From CAZNMF01 sp964573795 (GTDB lineage Bacteria > Acidobacteriota > Vicinamibacteria > Vicinamibacterales > SCN-69-37): a stretch of 12,880 nt of DNA. This document shows positions 1 through 6,753 of the stretch, one piece after another. The position numbers and the translations under genes are program-made. A model generated the notes under the pieces. That model saw nothing but the letters and a program-made list of their open reading frames with translations. It had not been told where the DNA came from and did not search any database. Location: NCBI GenBank assembly GCA_964573795.1, contig CAZNMF010000073.1:1-12880 (forward strand), written 5' to 3'. The first letter of the stretch is position 1. Each line of letters begins with the position of its first letter.

Positions 1-891
1 CTGCGTGAGGCGCGCGACGGTGTTCTCGCCCTGATAGGTGAAGACGGCGCCGTCGCGATACGCGCCGCCGCCGACCGTGTCGACCGCCCACGCGTTCGGA
101 TAGCTCGCGAGCAGCGTGCTGTAGTTGTGGAAGCCGATGCCGAGCGTCAGCTTCTCCTTCGGCACGTGCTTCACGTTCGCCCACCACGCCATGTCGGCGA
201 CGCTGCGGTCGTACGAGCCGTAGATCATCACGTTCACGATGTCGAAGAGCGGCAGGACTTCGTCCTGCGTGCCGGCCTGGATGTACTGCGCGACGGCCGC
301 GGTGACGAGCTTGCCCTTCGGTTTGAGCGTGGCGACGAGCGTCTTGACGAACGTCGTGAACGGCACGCCCATCTGCGTCGGCTGCTCGACGTCCACGTCG
401 ACGCCGTCGATGTCGTGCGCGTCGAGGTACGCGTCGATCGCCCGCGTCAGCTCCGCGGACAATCCGGCGTTGTAGAACTGCATGATGCGGCGATCGCCGC
501 CGTCGCCGCCGATCGAGATCAGCACTTTCGTCCCGTGCGCGTGCGCCGCGTCCACGATCGCCTTCAGGGCATCGTCGGTCAGCGACGCGTTGGCGGCCAG
601 CGTCATGTCGCTCTTCGCCGTGCAGGTGCCGTCGCACAGCGGCGGGTTGACGAACGCGAGATTGAGGTGCGTCATTCGCGTGAAGTCGAGCGTCTTCGCG
701 ACCGCGCCCCAATCGAGGCTCTTGTAGACGCCGAGATAGCCGACCAGATACGGATGCGGGTTCGGCGGACCGTCCGGAATCTGGCAGGCGCACGGAACCG
801 CGTTCTGTGCGCGAAGCGCGACAACGCCGCCGAGGACGGCGGAGGCCATCGCGAGTGACAGTCCGATCGTGCGAATACGCGTGATGGTCAT
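1..891 (-). CDS. exported GH18 family glycosidase (chitinase-like), 3' end outside window
   Basis: Seen: an open frame of 297 codons from ATG at 889-891 to the window edge with no stop. Residues 1-29 look like a Sec signal peptide (basic start, hydrophobic stretch from about residue 9, cleavage near LRAQ). The mature part has the GH18 TIM-barrel signatures in order: YLVGYLGVYK (strand 1, about 48-57), SIGGDGG (126-132), the catalytic DGVDVDVE (162-169, with D165, D167 and acid/base E169 all present), and MIYGSYD (222-228) near the substrate-assisting Tyr. Cysteines 34/36 and 86/90 could form disulfides. Known: GH18 enzymes hydrolyse beta-1,4-GlcNAc links in chitin or glycans with retention. 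The final barrel strand, which usually carries a conserved Trp, is cut off here. No strong Shine-Dalgarno sequence is visible before the ATG. It lies 93 nt behind sdpI on the same strand; read-through from that operon is possible but unproven. Chitinase versus endo-N-acetylglucosaminidase cannot be decided. Confidence 0.9.
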   Translation of the reverse strand, partial: MTITRIRTIGLSLAMASAVLGGVVALRAQNAVPCACQIPDGPPNPHPYLVGYLGVYKSLDWGAVAKTLDFTRMTHLNLAFVNPPLCDGTCTAKSDMTLAANASLTDDALKAIVDAAHAHGTKVLISIGGDGGDRRIMQFYNAGLSAELTRAIDAYLDAHDIDGVDVDVEQPTQMGVPFTTFVKTLVATLKPKGKLVTAAVAQYIQAGTQDEVLPLFDIVNVMIYGSYDRSVADMAWWANVKHVPKEKLTLGIGFHNYSTLLASYPNAWAVDTVGGGAYRDGAVFTYQGENTVARLTQ

Positions 892-984
892 GGCCGAACG
901 CCCGTCACACAGCGGGCCCGGCGTGAACGTATCACTCCGTCTTCGTTCTGTCGATCCGCGCCAGGGCGATGTGAAGCAGAAGGA

Positions 985-1644
985 TCAAGTTGTCGTCGTC
1001 GTGCGGGCACGCCGGGCTGAGAACCGGACGGCAATCACGCCGCCGATGAATGTCACCGGTCCAATGCCGAGAATGAATCCCGTGCCGAATGGCGCGGGGA
1101 CCGCAATCGCTGCCAGCACGACCAGCAGCCCGGTGATCACGACGAGACGGCCAACGAGGCGATGCGTTCGGATCCAGACGGCACGATCCGACAGCGTGCG
1201 CGCGGTGCGAATGCCGATGGCCAGGTTCCTCCGCGTCCGCGGCAGCAGATTGCCGACGCCCATCATGGCCAGGCCCAGCATCAGCGGCACGACGCGCGAC
1301 GCCCACGCACGCCCAACCAGCAGCCCAAGGCTTCCGGCGAGCACCATCGCGTGGACGCCCATGAGGAAGGCGACGACGCGCAGCATGATGGCGTCGTAGA
1401 TCGACGCCACGCCCGTCGAGTCCTCCGCTTCGACGGGATGTCGCGCCACGAGGCCGCGCAGAAGCACGTCTGTGGCCAGCGCGGCAATCGGAAGCAGGAA
1501 CGCAGTCGACGCGTCGTCGATCCACCTCGCCGGCGAGCTGGCCGGCACCACGGCGTGTGCTGGAAATCCGGTATACAGAGCCGCGGCTCCCATTGCCGCG
1601 CCGATGCCGCAGAGGACGACGTGTGAGGTCCGCCAGAGCCGCAT
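985..1644 (-). CDS. sdpI: SdpI-family integral membrane protein (immunity/signalling type)
   Basis: Seen: 219 residues with about six hydrophobic segments (roughly 7-26, 47-65, 86-111, 117-134, 163-183, 187-207). Between helices 4 and 5 is the hallmark SdpI block: GNLLP (131-135), N140, IGIRT (143-147), TLSD (150-153), then VWxxTHRL (156-163). Known: in Bacillus subtilis SdpI is a six-helix membrane protein giving immunity to the SDP cannibalism toxin, and it relieves repression by sequestering SdpR at the membrane. The start is ATG 1642-1644, immediately after the repressor's TAA (TAAATG). AGGAG lies six bases before the ATG, inside the end of the upstream gene, so the two are co-translated. 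The C-terminus ends in five Thr codons over a GAC/ACG trinucleotide tract. The family call is firm. A role in toxin immunity here is only inferred, because no sdpABC-like genes are in the window. Confidence 0.87.
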   Translation of the reverse strand: MRLWRTSHVVLCGIGAAMGAAALYTGFPAHAVVPASSPARWIDDASTAFLLPIAALATDVLLRGLVARHPVEAEDSTGVASIYDAIMLRVVAFLMGVHAMVLAGSLGLLVGRAWASRVVPLMLGLAMMGVGNLLPRTRRNLAIGIRTARTLSDRAVWIRTHRLVGRLVVITGLLVVLAAIAVPAPFGTGFILGIGPVTFIGGVIAVRFSARRARTTTTT

Positions 1645-1968
1645 TTACGTCTCCTGGCGGCGCGTTCGCGAGAGCTTGACCGTGCGCCCGCCCGTCTTGC
1701 CGTCCGGGCGTGTCCACTCGATGAGGTGTTGAATCAGATCCTGGAAGACGGACGTGTCGAGCTCATAGCGAATCTCCTGCCCTCGACGTTCGGTCGCGAC
1801 CAGGCCGGCGTCTCGCAAGACCGCCAGGTGCCTCGAGATCGTCGGCCAGCTCGAGTGAAAGCGATCGGCAATCTCGCCCGACGTGAGCGGTCCCGTCCGG
1901 AGGAGCCGCAGGATGTCCCGTCGCGTCTCGTCGGCCAGTGCGCGAAACACCCGATTCGATACCGTCAT
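1645..1968 (-). CDS. sdpR: ArsR/SmtB-type winged-helix repressor, SdpR-like
   Basis: Seen: 107 residues with the ArsR-family start VFRALADETRRDILRLLR (7-24), a recognition-helix region SSWPTISRHLAVLRDAGLV (39-57), and the beta-wing ATERRGQEIRYEL (58-70). There is no cysteine and no metal-binding CxC motif, which argues against a metal sensor and fits the SdpR subgroup. SdpR in B. subtilis represses its own sdpRI operon. The tail after residue 86 is basic (RTVKLSRTRRQET). The start ATG 1966-1968 has GAGG about six bases upstream. Its stop abuts the sdpI start, the standard sdpR-sdpI order. An inverted repeat 22-39 bases upstream is the likely autoregulatory operator. The ligand or partner is most plausibly the neighbouring SdpI protein (inference from the family). 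Confidence 0.88.
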   Translation of the reverse strand: MTVSNRVFRALADETRRDILRLLRTGPLTSGEIADRFHSSWPTISRHLAVLRDAGLVATERRGQEIRYELDTSVFQDLIQHLIEWTRPDGKTGGRTVKLSRTRRQET

Positions 1969-1989
1969 CGTCGCCTCGAATATTGCGTT

Positions 1990-2007
1990 ATTAGCAAATT
2001 AGCTAAT
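1990..2007. promoter_or_regulatory. candidate SdpR operator (ATTAGC-N6-GCTAAT)
   Basis: Seen: a perfect 6-base inverted repeat, ATTAGC at 1990-1995 and GCTAAT at 2002-2007, separated by AAATTA. It lies in a short AT-rich island in otherwise GC-rich DNA, 22-39 bases upstream of the repressor start. ArsR-family dimers usually bind such dyads overlapping the promoter, so negative autoregulation of the repressor-sdpI pair is the natural reading (inference). The promoter hexamers overlap the dyad and cannot be assigned reliably. Confidence 0.6.
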
Positions 2008-2063
2008 CACGGCGCGCGTGTCAAGCCGCGAGGACGTCACCCGCATGACTCGGACGTGGAACC

Positions 2064-4520
2064 CTACTCCGTTCGCAGCGCGATCAGCGGGTCGACCTTC
2101 GTCGCGCGGCGGGCGGGCAGCAGGCAGGCCAGCACGCCGACGACCACCAGCACGGCGACGACGATCGCGAACGTCCACGGATCGGTCGTCGTCACGCCGT
2201 AGATCTGATGGGCCATCAGCCGCGACAGTCCGTAGCTGGCGCCGATGCCGGCGACGACGCCGGCGGCGATCGGCCGCAGACCGCGCAGCAGCATCATGCG
2301 CATGACGCCGCGCGACTCGGCGCCGAGCGCGATGCGGATGCCGATGTCGCGCGTCTGCAGCGAGACCGTGTAGGCCATCACGCTGAAGACGCCGATGGCC
2401 GCGAGCACGAGGCCGACGACCGCGAACGTGCTCAGCAGGCCGACGCCGAATTTCGGCGCGGCGAGCGCATCCCGGTTGACGAGGTCCTCGAGCGACATCA
2501 CGTTCATCAGCGCGACGTCGCGATCGACGGCCCAGACCTGCTGCATCACGCCATGCTGCAGCGACATCGGATCGACGTTCGTCTTGACGACGATCGCGGC
2601 CGTCGGCAGCGCCGAGAGCGTGTACGGCACGAACGCCTGCGGCTGCACGTCATCTTCGACGCCGGCGTTGCGCGCGTCGCCCACCACGCCGACGATCTCG
2701 AACGGCGCGCGCTTGTCGGGCGGGCTCATCTGATCGAGCAGCGCGAACGTCACCGTACGGCCGATGGGATTCGTGCCGCCCAGGAACGTCTGTGCGAACC
2801 GCTGGTTGACGAGGACGACTCGTCGCGCGCCGTCGATGTCAGGCGCGGCGAGCAGACGGCCGGCGACGAGCGGGATACCGAGCGCTCGGAAATAGTCCTC
2901 GCCGACGAGCTCGACGGCGGCGCGCCACGCGCCCGTCGGCGACGTGCCTGGAATCGAGAGCGGCGATCCGAAGCTGCGCACGATTGGCGCCGTGACCGAC
3001 GGCGAGACGGCGGCAACCCCGGGCAGCGTGCGGACCTTGTCGACGACCTGACGGACGAACTGCGTCCGCTGCGCCGGCGTCCGCGTCTGTTCCTGCGGGA
3101 ATTCGAACTGGCCGACGAGCACGTTCGACGGGTTCAATCCCAGATCGATGTCCTGGAGCACGAACAGCGTACGCATCATCAGGCCGGCGCCGACGAGCAG
3201 CACGATCGCCAGCGTCACCTGCACGGCCACGAGCAGCGTCCGCAGCCACGCGTGCCCGGCCCGAAGCCCGACGCCTTTGCCGGTGCTCATCAATCGCGCC
3301 TGGAGATTGCCGCGGGCGGCACGCCACGCCGGCACGAGTCCACACAACAGCGTGACCAGCAGCGTGACGCCGATCGTCGCGTAGAGCGCCTGATGACTGA
3401 AGCGAATCTCGACCTCGGCCGGCAGCGCATCGACGGGAATCGCGGCCTTGACCCATTGCATGCCTGCGTACGCGAAGACGCCGCCGATCGCCGTGCCGAC
3501 GACGGCCAGCACGAAGCTCTCCGTCATCAAGAGCGACATCAGCCGCGCCCGTGACGCGCCGAGCCCGGCGCGCAGCGCCAGCTCGGTCTCGCGCGCGGCC
3601 GCGCGCGCCAGCAGCAGGTTCGCGACGTTGCTGCACGCGATCAGCAGCAGCATCGCGACCGCGCCGACGAGGATGTAGACCATCTCCTTGAGGCTGACGG
3701 ACGTATACGCGTCGGCGAGCGTCATCACCGTCACGGTGAACTGCGGCGGATAGCGATTGGGATGGAGCCGCGCCTGATTGCGCGCGATGACCTCGATGTT
3801 CGCGGCAGCCTGTGCCGTCGTCACACCGGGCTTCAGCACGCCATACGTCCACACGAACAGCGGCTGCGTCGCCGTGCCGCCGATCAGCGCCGCCGTCGAG
3901 TCCGCGGTGATCGTCGTTGGAAAGAACACGTCCGCGCCGTGCAGCAGGAATCGCGGCGGCAGCACGGCAATCAGCGTCCGGTACGTGCCGTTGATTCGGA
4001 GCGTCGTGCCGAGGACGCTCGGATCGCGATTGAACCGCTCCTTCCACAGGCGATCGCTCATGAGGAACGTCGGCGGCGCGCCGGGCGCGCCGTCGGCGTC
4101 GGTCATCGTGCGGCCGAGGACGGGCCTGACGCCAAGCGCCGGCAGCGCCTTCGGATCGAGCAGCGCGCCTCGCACGCGGTAGGTCGCGTTCTCGAAGCTG
4201 TAGAGCGCCTCGAAGCTCGCGCCGCCCAGCACCGCATCGAACACGCTGTTCTGCGCGCGGTAGTCGACGAACTCCGGCGCCGGATACCACGCCGATCGAC
4301 CCGGCTGGCTCGGCGCCTGAATGTAGAAGTGCACGACGCGCGACGGATCCGCGAACGGGAACGTGTTGACCAGCACGCTGTAGACGACGCTGAAGATGAC
4401 GGTGGTCGCGCCGATGCCGAGCGACAACGCGAGCAACGCCAGCGCGACCGATCCGCGATCCCGCAGCAGGCTGCGAACCGCGTCGCGCACGTCACGCCCG
4501 ATCCATCCCACGCCGTTCAT
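2064..4520 (-). CDS. ADOP-family MacB/FtsX-like permease (duplicated orphan permease)
   Basis: Seen: 818 residues built as two MacB-like halves. Half one has a short amphipathic start, TM1 (about 24-50), a large periplasmic MacB_PCD-type region (about 52-275), and an FtsX core with helices near 279-303, 331-357 and 378-398. The core carries NLLLARAAARETELALRAGLG (300-320). Half two repeats this: TM (425-448), periplasmic region (450-690), FtsX core (693-717, 745-770, 780-801) with TRDIGIRIALGA (723-734) and the terminal RRATKVDPLIALR (804-816). Known: this eight-helix double-permease layout, without the N-terminal PadR-like extension some members carry, defines the acidobacterial ADOP proteins. 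They are relatives of the MacB efflux/mechanotransmission permease, and their substrates are mostly unknown. The start ATG 4518-4520 has AGGAG at 4527-4531, six bases away. No ABC ATPase gene is adjacent, so it is a true orphan in this window. Confidence 0.92.
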   Translation of the reverse strand: MNGVGWIGRDVRDAVRSLLRDRGSVALALLALSLGIGATTVIFSVVYSVLVNTFPFADPSRVVHFYIQAPSQPGRSAWYPAPEFVDYRAQNSVFDAVLGGASFEALYSFENATYRVRGALLDPKALPALGVRPVLGRTMTDADGAPGAPPTFLMSDRLWKERFNRDPSVLGTTLRINGTYRTLIAVLPPRFLLHGADVFFPTTITADSTAALIGGTATQPLFVWTYGVLKPGVTTAQAAANIEVIARNQARLHPNRYPPQFTVTVMTLADAYTSVSLKEMVYILVGAVAMLLLIACSNVANLLLARAAARETELALRAGLGASRARLMSLLMTESFVLAVVGTAIGGVFAYAGMQWVKAAIPVDALPAEVEIRFSHQALYATIGVTLLVTLLCGLVPAWRAARGNLQARLMSTGKGVGLRAGHAWLRTLLVAVQVTLAIVLLVGAGLMMRTLFVLQDIDLGLNPSNVLVGQFEFPQEQTRTPAQRTQFVRQVVDKVRTLPGVAAVSPSVTAPIVRSFGSPLSIPGTSPTGAWRAAVELVGEDYFRALGIPLVAGRLLAAPDIDGARRVVLVNQRFAQTFLGGTNPIGRTVTFALLDQMSPPDKRAPFEIVGVVGDARNAGVEDDVQPQAFVPYTLSALPTAAIVVKTNVDPMSLQHGVMQQVWAVDRDVALMNVMSLEDLVNRDALAAPKFGVGLLSTFAVVGLVLAAIGVFSVMAYTVSLQTRDIGIRIALGAESRGVMRMMLLRGLRPIAAGVVAGIGASYGLSRLMAHQIYGVTTTDPWTFAIVVAVLVVVGVLACLLPARRATKVDPLIALRTE

Positions 4521-4526
4521 CGAAGG

Positions 4527-4531
4527 CTCCT
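4527..4531 (-). promoter_or_regulatory. ribosome binding site of the ADOP permease
   Basis: The minus strand reads GAGAGGAGCCTTCGATG. AGGAG sits six bases before ATG 4518-4520 and fixes this start for the permease. Confidence 0.75.
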
Positions 4532-4618
4532 CTCCGAGGACGAGGACGACTTACCCGTGGTGTGGTTGTGCGACTGAAGACGGAAGGATAGACGATTTGG
4601 AGAGGGAGATGGTCGCGT

Positions 4619-4673
4619 CAAGCCACAGGCCTCGAGCCTCAAGCCGGGCTTGGGGCTTGGGGCTTGGGGCTTG
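4619..4673. repeat. long imperfect hairpin, 27-base arms
   Basis: Seen: the left arm 4619-4645 (diverged period-7 units AAGCCAC, AGGCCTC, GAGCCTC, AAGCC) is an inverted copy of the right arm 4647-4673 (start of the GGGCTTG array), centred on base 4646. By hand pairing, 22 of 27 positions are Watson-Crick. Four of the five others are G/T pairs that would be G-U wobbles in a plus-strand transcript, but A/C mismatches in a minus-strand one. Only 4625/4667 fails on both. There is no U tract on either side. It lies between the esterase stop and the permease gene, so it may end or protect the operon transcript (inference). Confidence 0.7.
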
Positions 4674-4701
4674 GGGCTTGGGGCTTGGGGCTTGGGGCTT
4701 G
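4646..4701 (+). repeat. eight tandem GGGCTTG heptamers, G-quadruplex-prone
   Basis: Seen: eight perfect consecutive copies of GGGCTTG. The plus strand therefore carries one G3 tract followed by seven G4 tracts spaced by CTT loops, a textbook pattern for two or more intramolecular G-quadruplexes. The array ends seven bases before the esterase stop codon (4709-4711). For the minus-strand genes the G-rich strand is the template. Perfect copies suggest recent slippage or expansion; the copy number is likely to vary between strains (inference). Confidence 0.95.
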
Positions 4702-4708
4702 GCCAGCC

Positions 4709-5350
4709 CTACCCGCCCGCCAGCAGCGCGTCGACGGCGTCCAGCTCGTCGCGCGTGATCGTGTGGCCCATGCCGGGATAGATGCGCTCGTCGACGTTCG
4801 CGCCGAGGCGACGGAGCACGGCGGTCGACTCGTGGACGCGCTCGATCGGGATGTGCGAGTCGACGTCGCTGCAGCCGATGAAGATCGGCGTCCCCTCGAG
4901 CGAGCCCGCGTAGTCGCGCGGCGTGCCGGGCGGGCCGATCAAGCCGCCGGACAGCGCAGCCACGGCCGCGTAGCGCCGCGCGTGGCGCGCGACGTACTCC
5001 AGCGCGAGACACGCGCCCTGAGAGAATCCCATCAGCGCGACGCGCTCGGCGGGCACGCCCTGGCTCGCCAGCGCTTCGATCGACGTCGCGACGAAGCGCA
5101 GCGCGGACGTGAGATGCGGCTCGTTCTCCTGAATCGGCGCGAGGAACGTCTGCGGATACCACGTGTGGCCTGCCGCCTGCGGCGCGAGGAACGCGACGTC
5201 GGCCGCACGCACCTCGCGCGACAGCCCAAGAATGCCCTCGGCCGACGCGCCGCGGCCGTGCAGCAGGATCACGACCAGCCGCGCGTCGGCGATCGGCACG
5301 CCCGCGTGGAGCACGCGCGCATCGGCGTGTGGATCAGATCGTTGGTGCAT
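4709..5350 (-). CDS. alpha/beta-hydrolase carboxylesterase, MhqD/phospholipase-like
   Basis: Seen: 213 residues, a typical size for the acyl-protein-thioesterase/carboxylesterase 2 group. Features in order are LLHGRG (29-34, oxyanion loop), GFSQGA (108-113) with nucleophile S110, CSDVDSHIP (160-168) with catalytic D164, and GMGHTI (193-198) with H196. The triad is complete. There is no signal peptide, so it is cytoplasmic. The start ATG 5348-5350 is preferred over the in-frame ATG at 5419 because GAGG lies about six bases upstream and the extra 23 residues are basic, Cys-rich and unlike the family. It overlaps the upstream minigene by 17 bases. Known: relatives (B. subtilis MhqD/YodD) are encoded beside ring-cleaving dioxygenases in quinone and aromatic stress operons. 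That matches the dioxygenase-like remnant just upstream. The substrate is unknown; ester or thioester hydrolysis is the safe call. Confidence 0.87.
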   Translation of the reverse strand: MHQRSDPHADARVLHAGVPIADARLVVILLHGRGASAEGILGLSREVRAADVAFLAPQAAGHTWYPQTFLAPIQENEPHLTSALRFVATSIEALASQGVPAERVALMGFSQGACLALEYVARHARRYAAVAALSGGLIGPPGTPRDYAGSLEGTPIFIGCSDVDSHIPIERVHESTAVLRRLGANVDERIYPGMGHTITRDELDAVDALLAGG

Positions 5351-5522
5351 GAGATACCTCAACCTCCACATTCTGATGCGGCAGCACGAGGGGCGGCAGC
5401 GCCCGCTCGAGTCTGGCACGATGCGGCTCGACCTGCGGCGGCAGCATCAACCGCTCGCCCAGATGCTCCGGCGCTTCGTCGATCGCAAAGCCGGGCGGAA
5501 GTTCGAAGTTCTGCAAGGTCAT
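5334..5522 (-). CDS. 62-residue minigene matching the C-terminal tail of MhqO/LinE-type ring-cleaving dioxygenases
   Basis: Seen: the start ATG 5520-5522 shares bases with the MFS stop (ATGA overlap), GAGG lies about six bases before it, and the TGA at 5334-5336 falls inside the esterase gene. The core GFAIDEAPEHLGERLMLPPQ (11-30), then VEPHRARLERALPPL (31-45), matches from memory the last ~45 residues of vicinal-oxygen-chelate ring-cleaving dioxygenases (GFxxDE...LG..L.LPP..E..R..IE..LPPL). Everything before it, including the metal-binding His/His/Glu barrel modules (about 260 residues), is missing, so it cannot be a dioxygenase. In full-length relatives the gene sits next to an MhqD-type esterase, as here. 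It is either a remnant left by a clean in-operon deletion, or a small protein with a retained structural or partner role. Intact start, ribosome site and couplings on both sides argue mildly for expression. Homology is recalled, not searched. Confidence 0.68.
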   Translation of the reverse strand: MTLQNFELPPGFAIDEAPEHLGERLMLPPQVEPHRARLERALPPLVLPHQNVEVEVSHAPTI

Positions 5523-6739
5523 TGCCGCCTCGCCTTCCACGTCACCGGCTCGATGCGCGGCAGCCCGAACAGATAGGCCGACGCGCCGATCAGCACGACG
5601 ATCGCGGACACGGCGAACGCCCACAGAAACTGTCCCGTCCTGTCGACGACGACGCCGGTAATGGCCGGCGCGATGACACCAGAGAGATTTGCGACGAAGT
5701 TCTGCAGGCCGGACCACTTGCCCGCGGCGAGCGGACCGGCGAGCGTCTGCGTGATCGCCCAGTGGCTCGATGCGAAGACGCCGTACGCCACGCACGCCAG
5801 CATCAGCAACGCCATCGATGCGGTCCGATCCGGCAGGATCGCCACGGCGACGACGATGGTCGCGATCGCGAGCCCGCCGCCCGCGCAGGTCTTCCGCACG
5901 CGCGTCGGCGTGGCGCCGTTGGCGATCGCGCGATCCGACACCGCGCCGGCGACGACGCTCGACACGGCCGTCACCAGATACGCGAGCGATCCGAGCGAGG
6001 CCATCTGCGTCAGCGAGAAGCCGCGCTCGCGCACGAGATAGAACGGCAGCCACGTCAGCAGGAAGTACCAGAAGTAGTTGCCGCAGAAATGGCCGGTCAC
6101 GCTCGCCCACGCCGCGGGCTGCGCGACGATCTCGCGCACGCTCGGCACCATCGCCGCGCGCCCGGGCTCCACCACGCGCGCCGGCATCCACTTGAGCCAG
6201 AGCGGCAGCCAGACCAGGCTGCCGATGCCGAGCACGACGAAGAACGGCCGCCAGCCGTAGCGCGCCATCAGGATGCCGCCGGCGAGCGTGCCGAGCGCCG
6301 GGCCGAACTTCGTGCCGGCGTCGATCATCGCGTTCGGCAGGCCGCGCTGGTGCTCGGCGACGTGCGTCGCCAGAATCTTCGAATAGCACGGATACGCCAC
6401 GGACTCGCCGACGCCGAGCGCAAGCCGCAGCGCGATCAAGGCGCCGAATCCGCTCACGAAGCCCGTGGCCGCGGTGGCCAGCGACCAGACGGCGAAGCCC
6501 GCGGCCAGCAGCAGGTTCTCGTCGAAGCGATCCACGAGCCAGCCGGACACGGGCTGGAAGAGCGCGTACGTCCAGAAGAACGACGACAGCAGCACGCCGA
6601 GCTGCGACGCGGAGATGCCCATCTCGCGCTCGAGAATGGGCGCCGCGATCGAGAGATTGCCGCGATCGATGTAGTTGATCGCGACGGACACGACCAGCAG
6701 GATCACGATGCCCCACGGACGCCGCGAGCGTTGAGTCAC
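5519..6739 (-). CDS. MFS transporter, anion:cation symporter (ACS) family-like
   Basis: Seen: 406 residues with about twelve hydrophobic helices. NYIDRGNLSIAAP (22-34) in and after TM1 is the ACS-family signature, with a motif-A-like GWLVDRFDEN (66-75) in loop 2-3 and a second-half repeat GAVSDRA (265-271). Known: ACS members import organic anions such as hexuronates, glucarate, phthalate or sialic acid, usually with H+ or Na+. The start is taken as GTG 6737-6739 because GGAGG (6749-6753) stands nine bases upstream and the protein then begins right before TM1. The longer ATG frame from 7027 would add 96 Arg/Ser-rich residues and run into the divergent gene. The stop overlaps the next start (ATGA), so it leads a coupled operon with the dioxygenase-tail minigene and the esterase. 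This suggests uptake of an aromatic or ester acid (inference). Confidence 0.88.
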   Translation of the reverse strand: MTQRSRRPWGIVILLVVSVAINYIDRGNLSIAAPILEREMGISASQLGVLLSSFFWTYALFQPVSGWLVDRFDENLLLAAGFAVWSLATAATGFVSGFGALIALRLALGVGESVAYPCYSKILATHVAEHQRGLPNAMIDAGTKFGPALGTLAGGILMARYGWRPFFVVLGIGSLVWLPLWLKWMPARVVEPGRAAMVPSVREIVAQPAAWASVTGHFCGNYFWYFLLTWLPFYLVRERGFSLTQMASLGSLAYLVTAVSSVVAGAVSDRAIANGATPTRVRKTCAGGGLAIATIVVAVAILPDRTASMALLMLACVAYGVFASSHWAITQTLAGPLAAGKWSGLQNFVANLSGVIAPAITGVVVDRTGQFLWAFAVSAIVVLIGASAYLFGLPRIEPVTWKARRQ

Positions 6740-6748
6740 GAGCGAAGA

Positions 6749-6753
6749 CCTCC
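6749..6753 (-). promoter_or_regulatory. ribosome binding site deciding the GTG start of the MFS gene
   Basis: The minus strand reads GGAGG, then TCTTCGCTC, then GTG. This strong Shine-Dalgarno sequence places the start at 6739 and not at any upstream ATG. Confidence 0.75.

Larger units (their letters stand above)
4521..4708. other. intergenic region between permease and esterase
   Basis: Besides the permease ribosome site and the repeat/hairpin, the roughly 85 bases from 4535 to 4618 hold no convincing gene. A weak minus-strand promoter candidate for the permease is TTGACG (4618-4623), 17 bases, CCAAAT (4595-4600). The -35 box matches well and the -10 box poorly, so this is offered only as a possibility. 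If real, the promoter would start at the foot of the hairpin. Confidence 0.3.

Noticed and set aside
127..858. Plus-strand open frame of 243 codons
   Set aside because: It is antisense to the GH18 gene, which has a signal peptide and the full DxxDxDxE site on the other strand. The plus-strand product is only charged low-complexity sequence.
892..984. Possible terminator or promoter between sdpI and the GH18 gene
   Set aside because: No stem with a T tract and no credible -35/-10 pair was found by eye in these 93 bases, so nothing is annotated.
2208..3554. Plus-strand open frame of 448 codons
   Set aside because: It is antisense to the ADOP permease and Arg/Asp/His/Gln-rich, with no recognisable domain.
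4551..5162. Minus-strand frame with a KPQAPSP heptapeptide repeat read from the heptamer array
   Set aside because: A 7-base repeat automatically gives a 7-residue repeat in any open frame. The frame is a shadow of the esterase gene and has no ribosome site.
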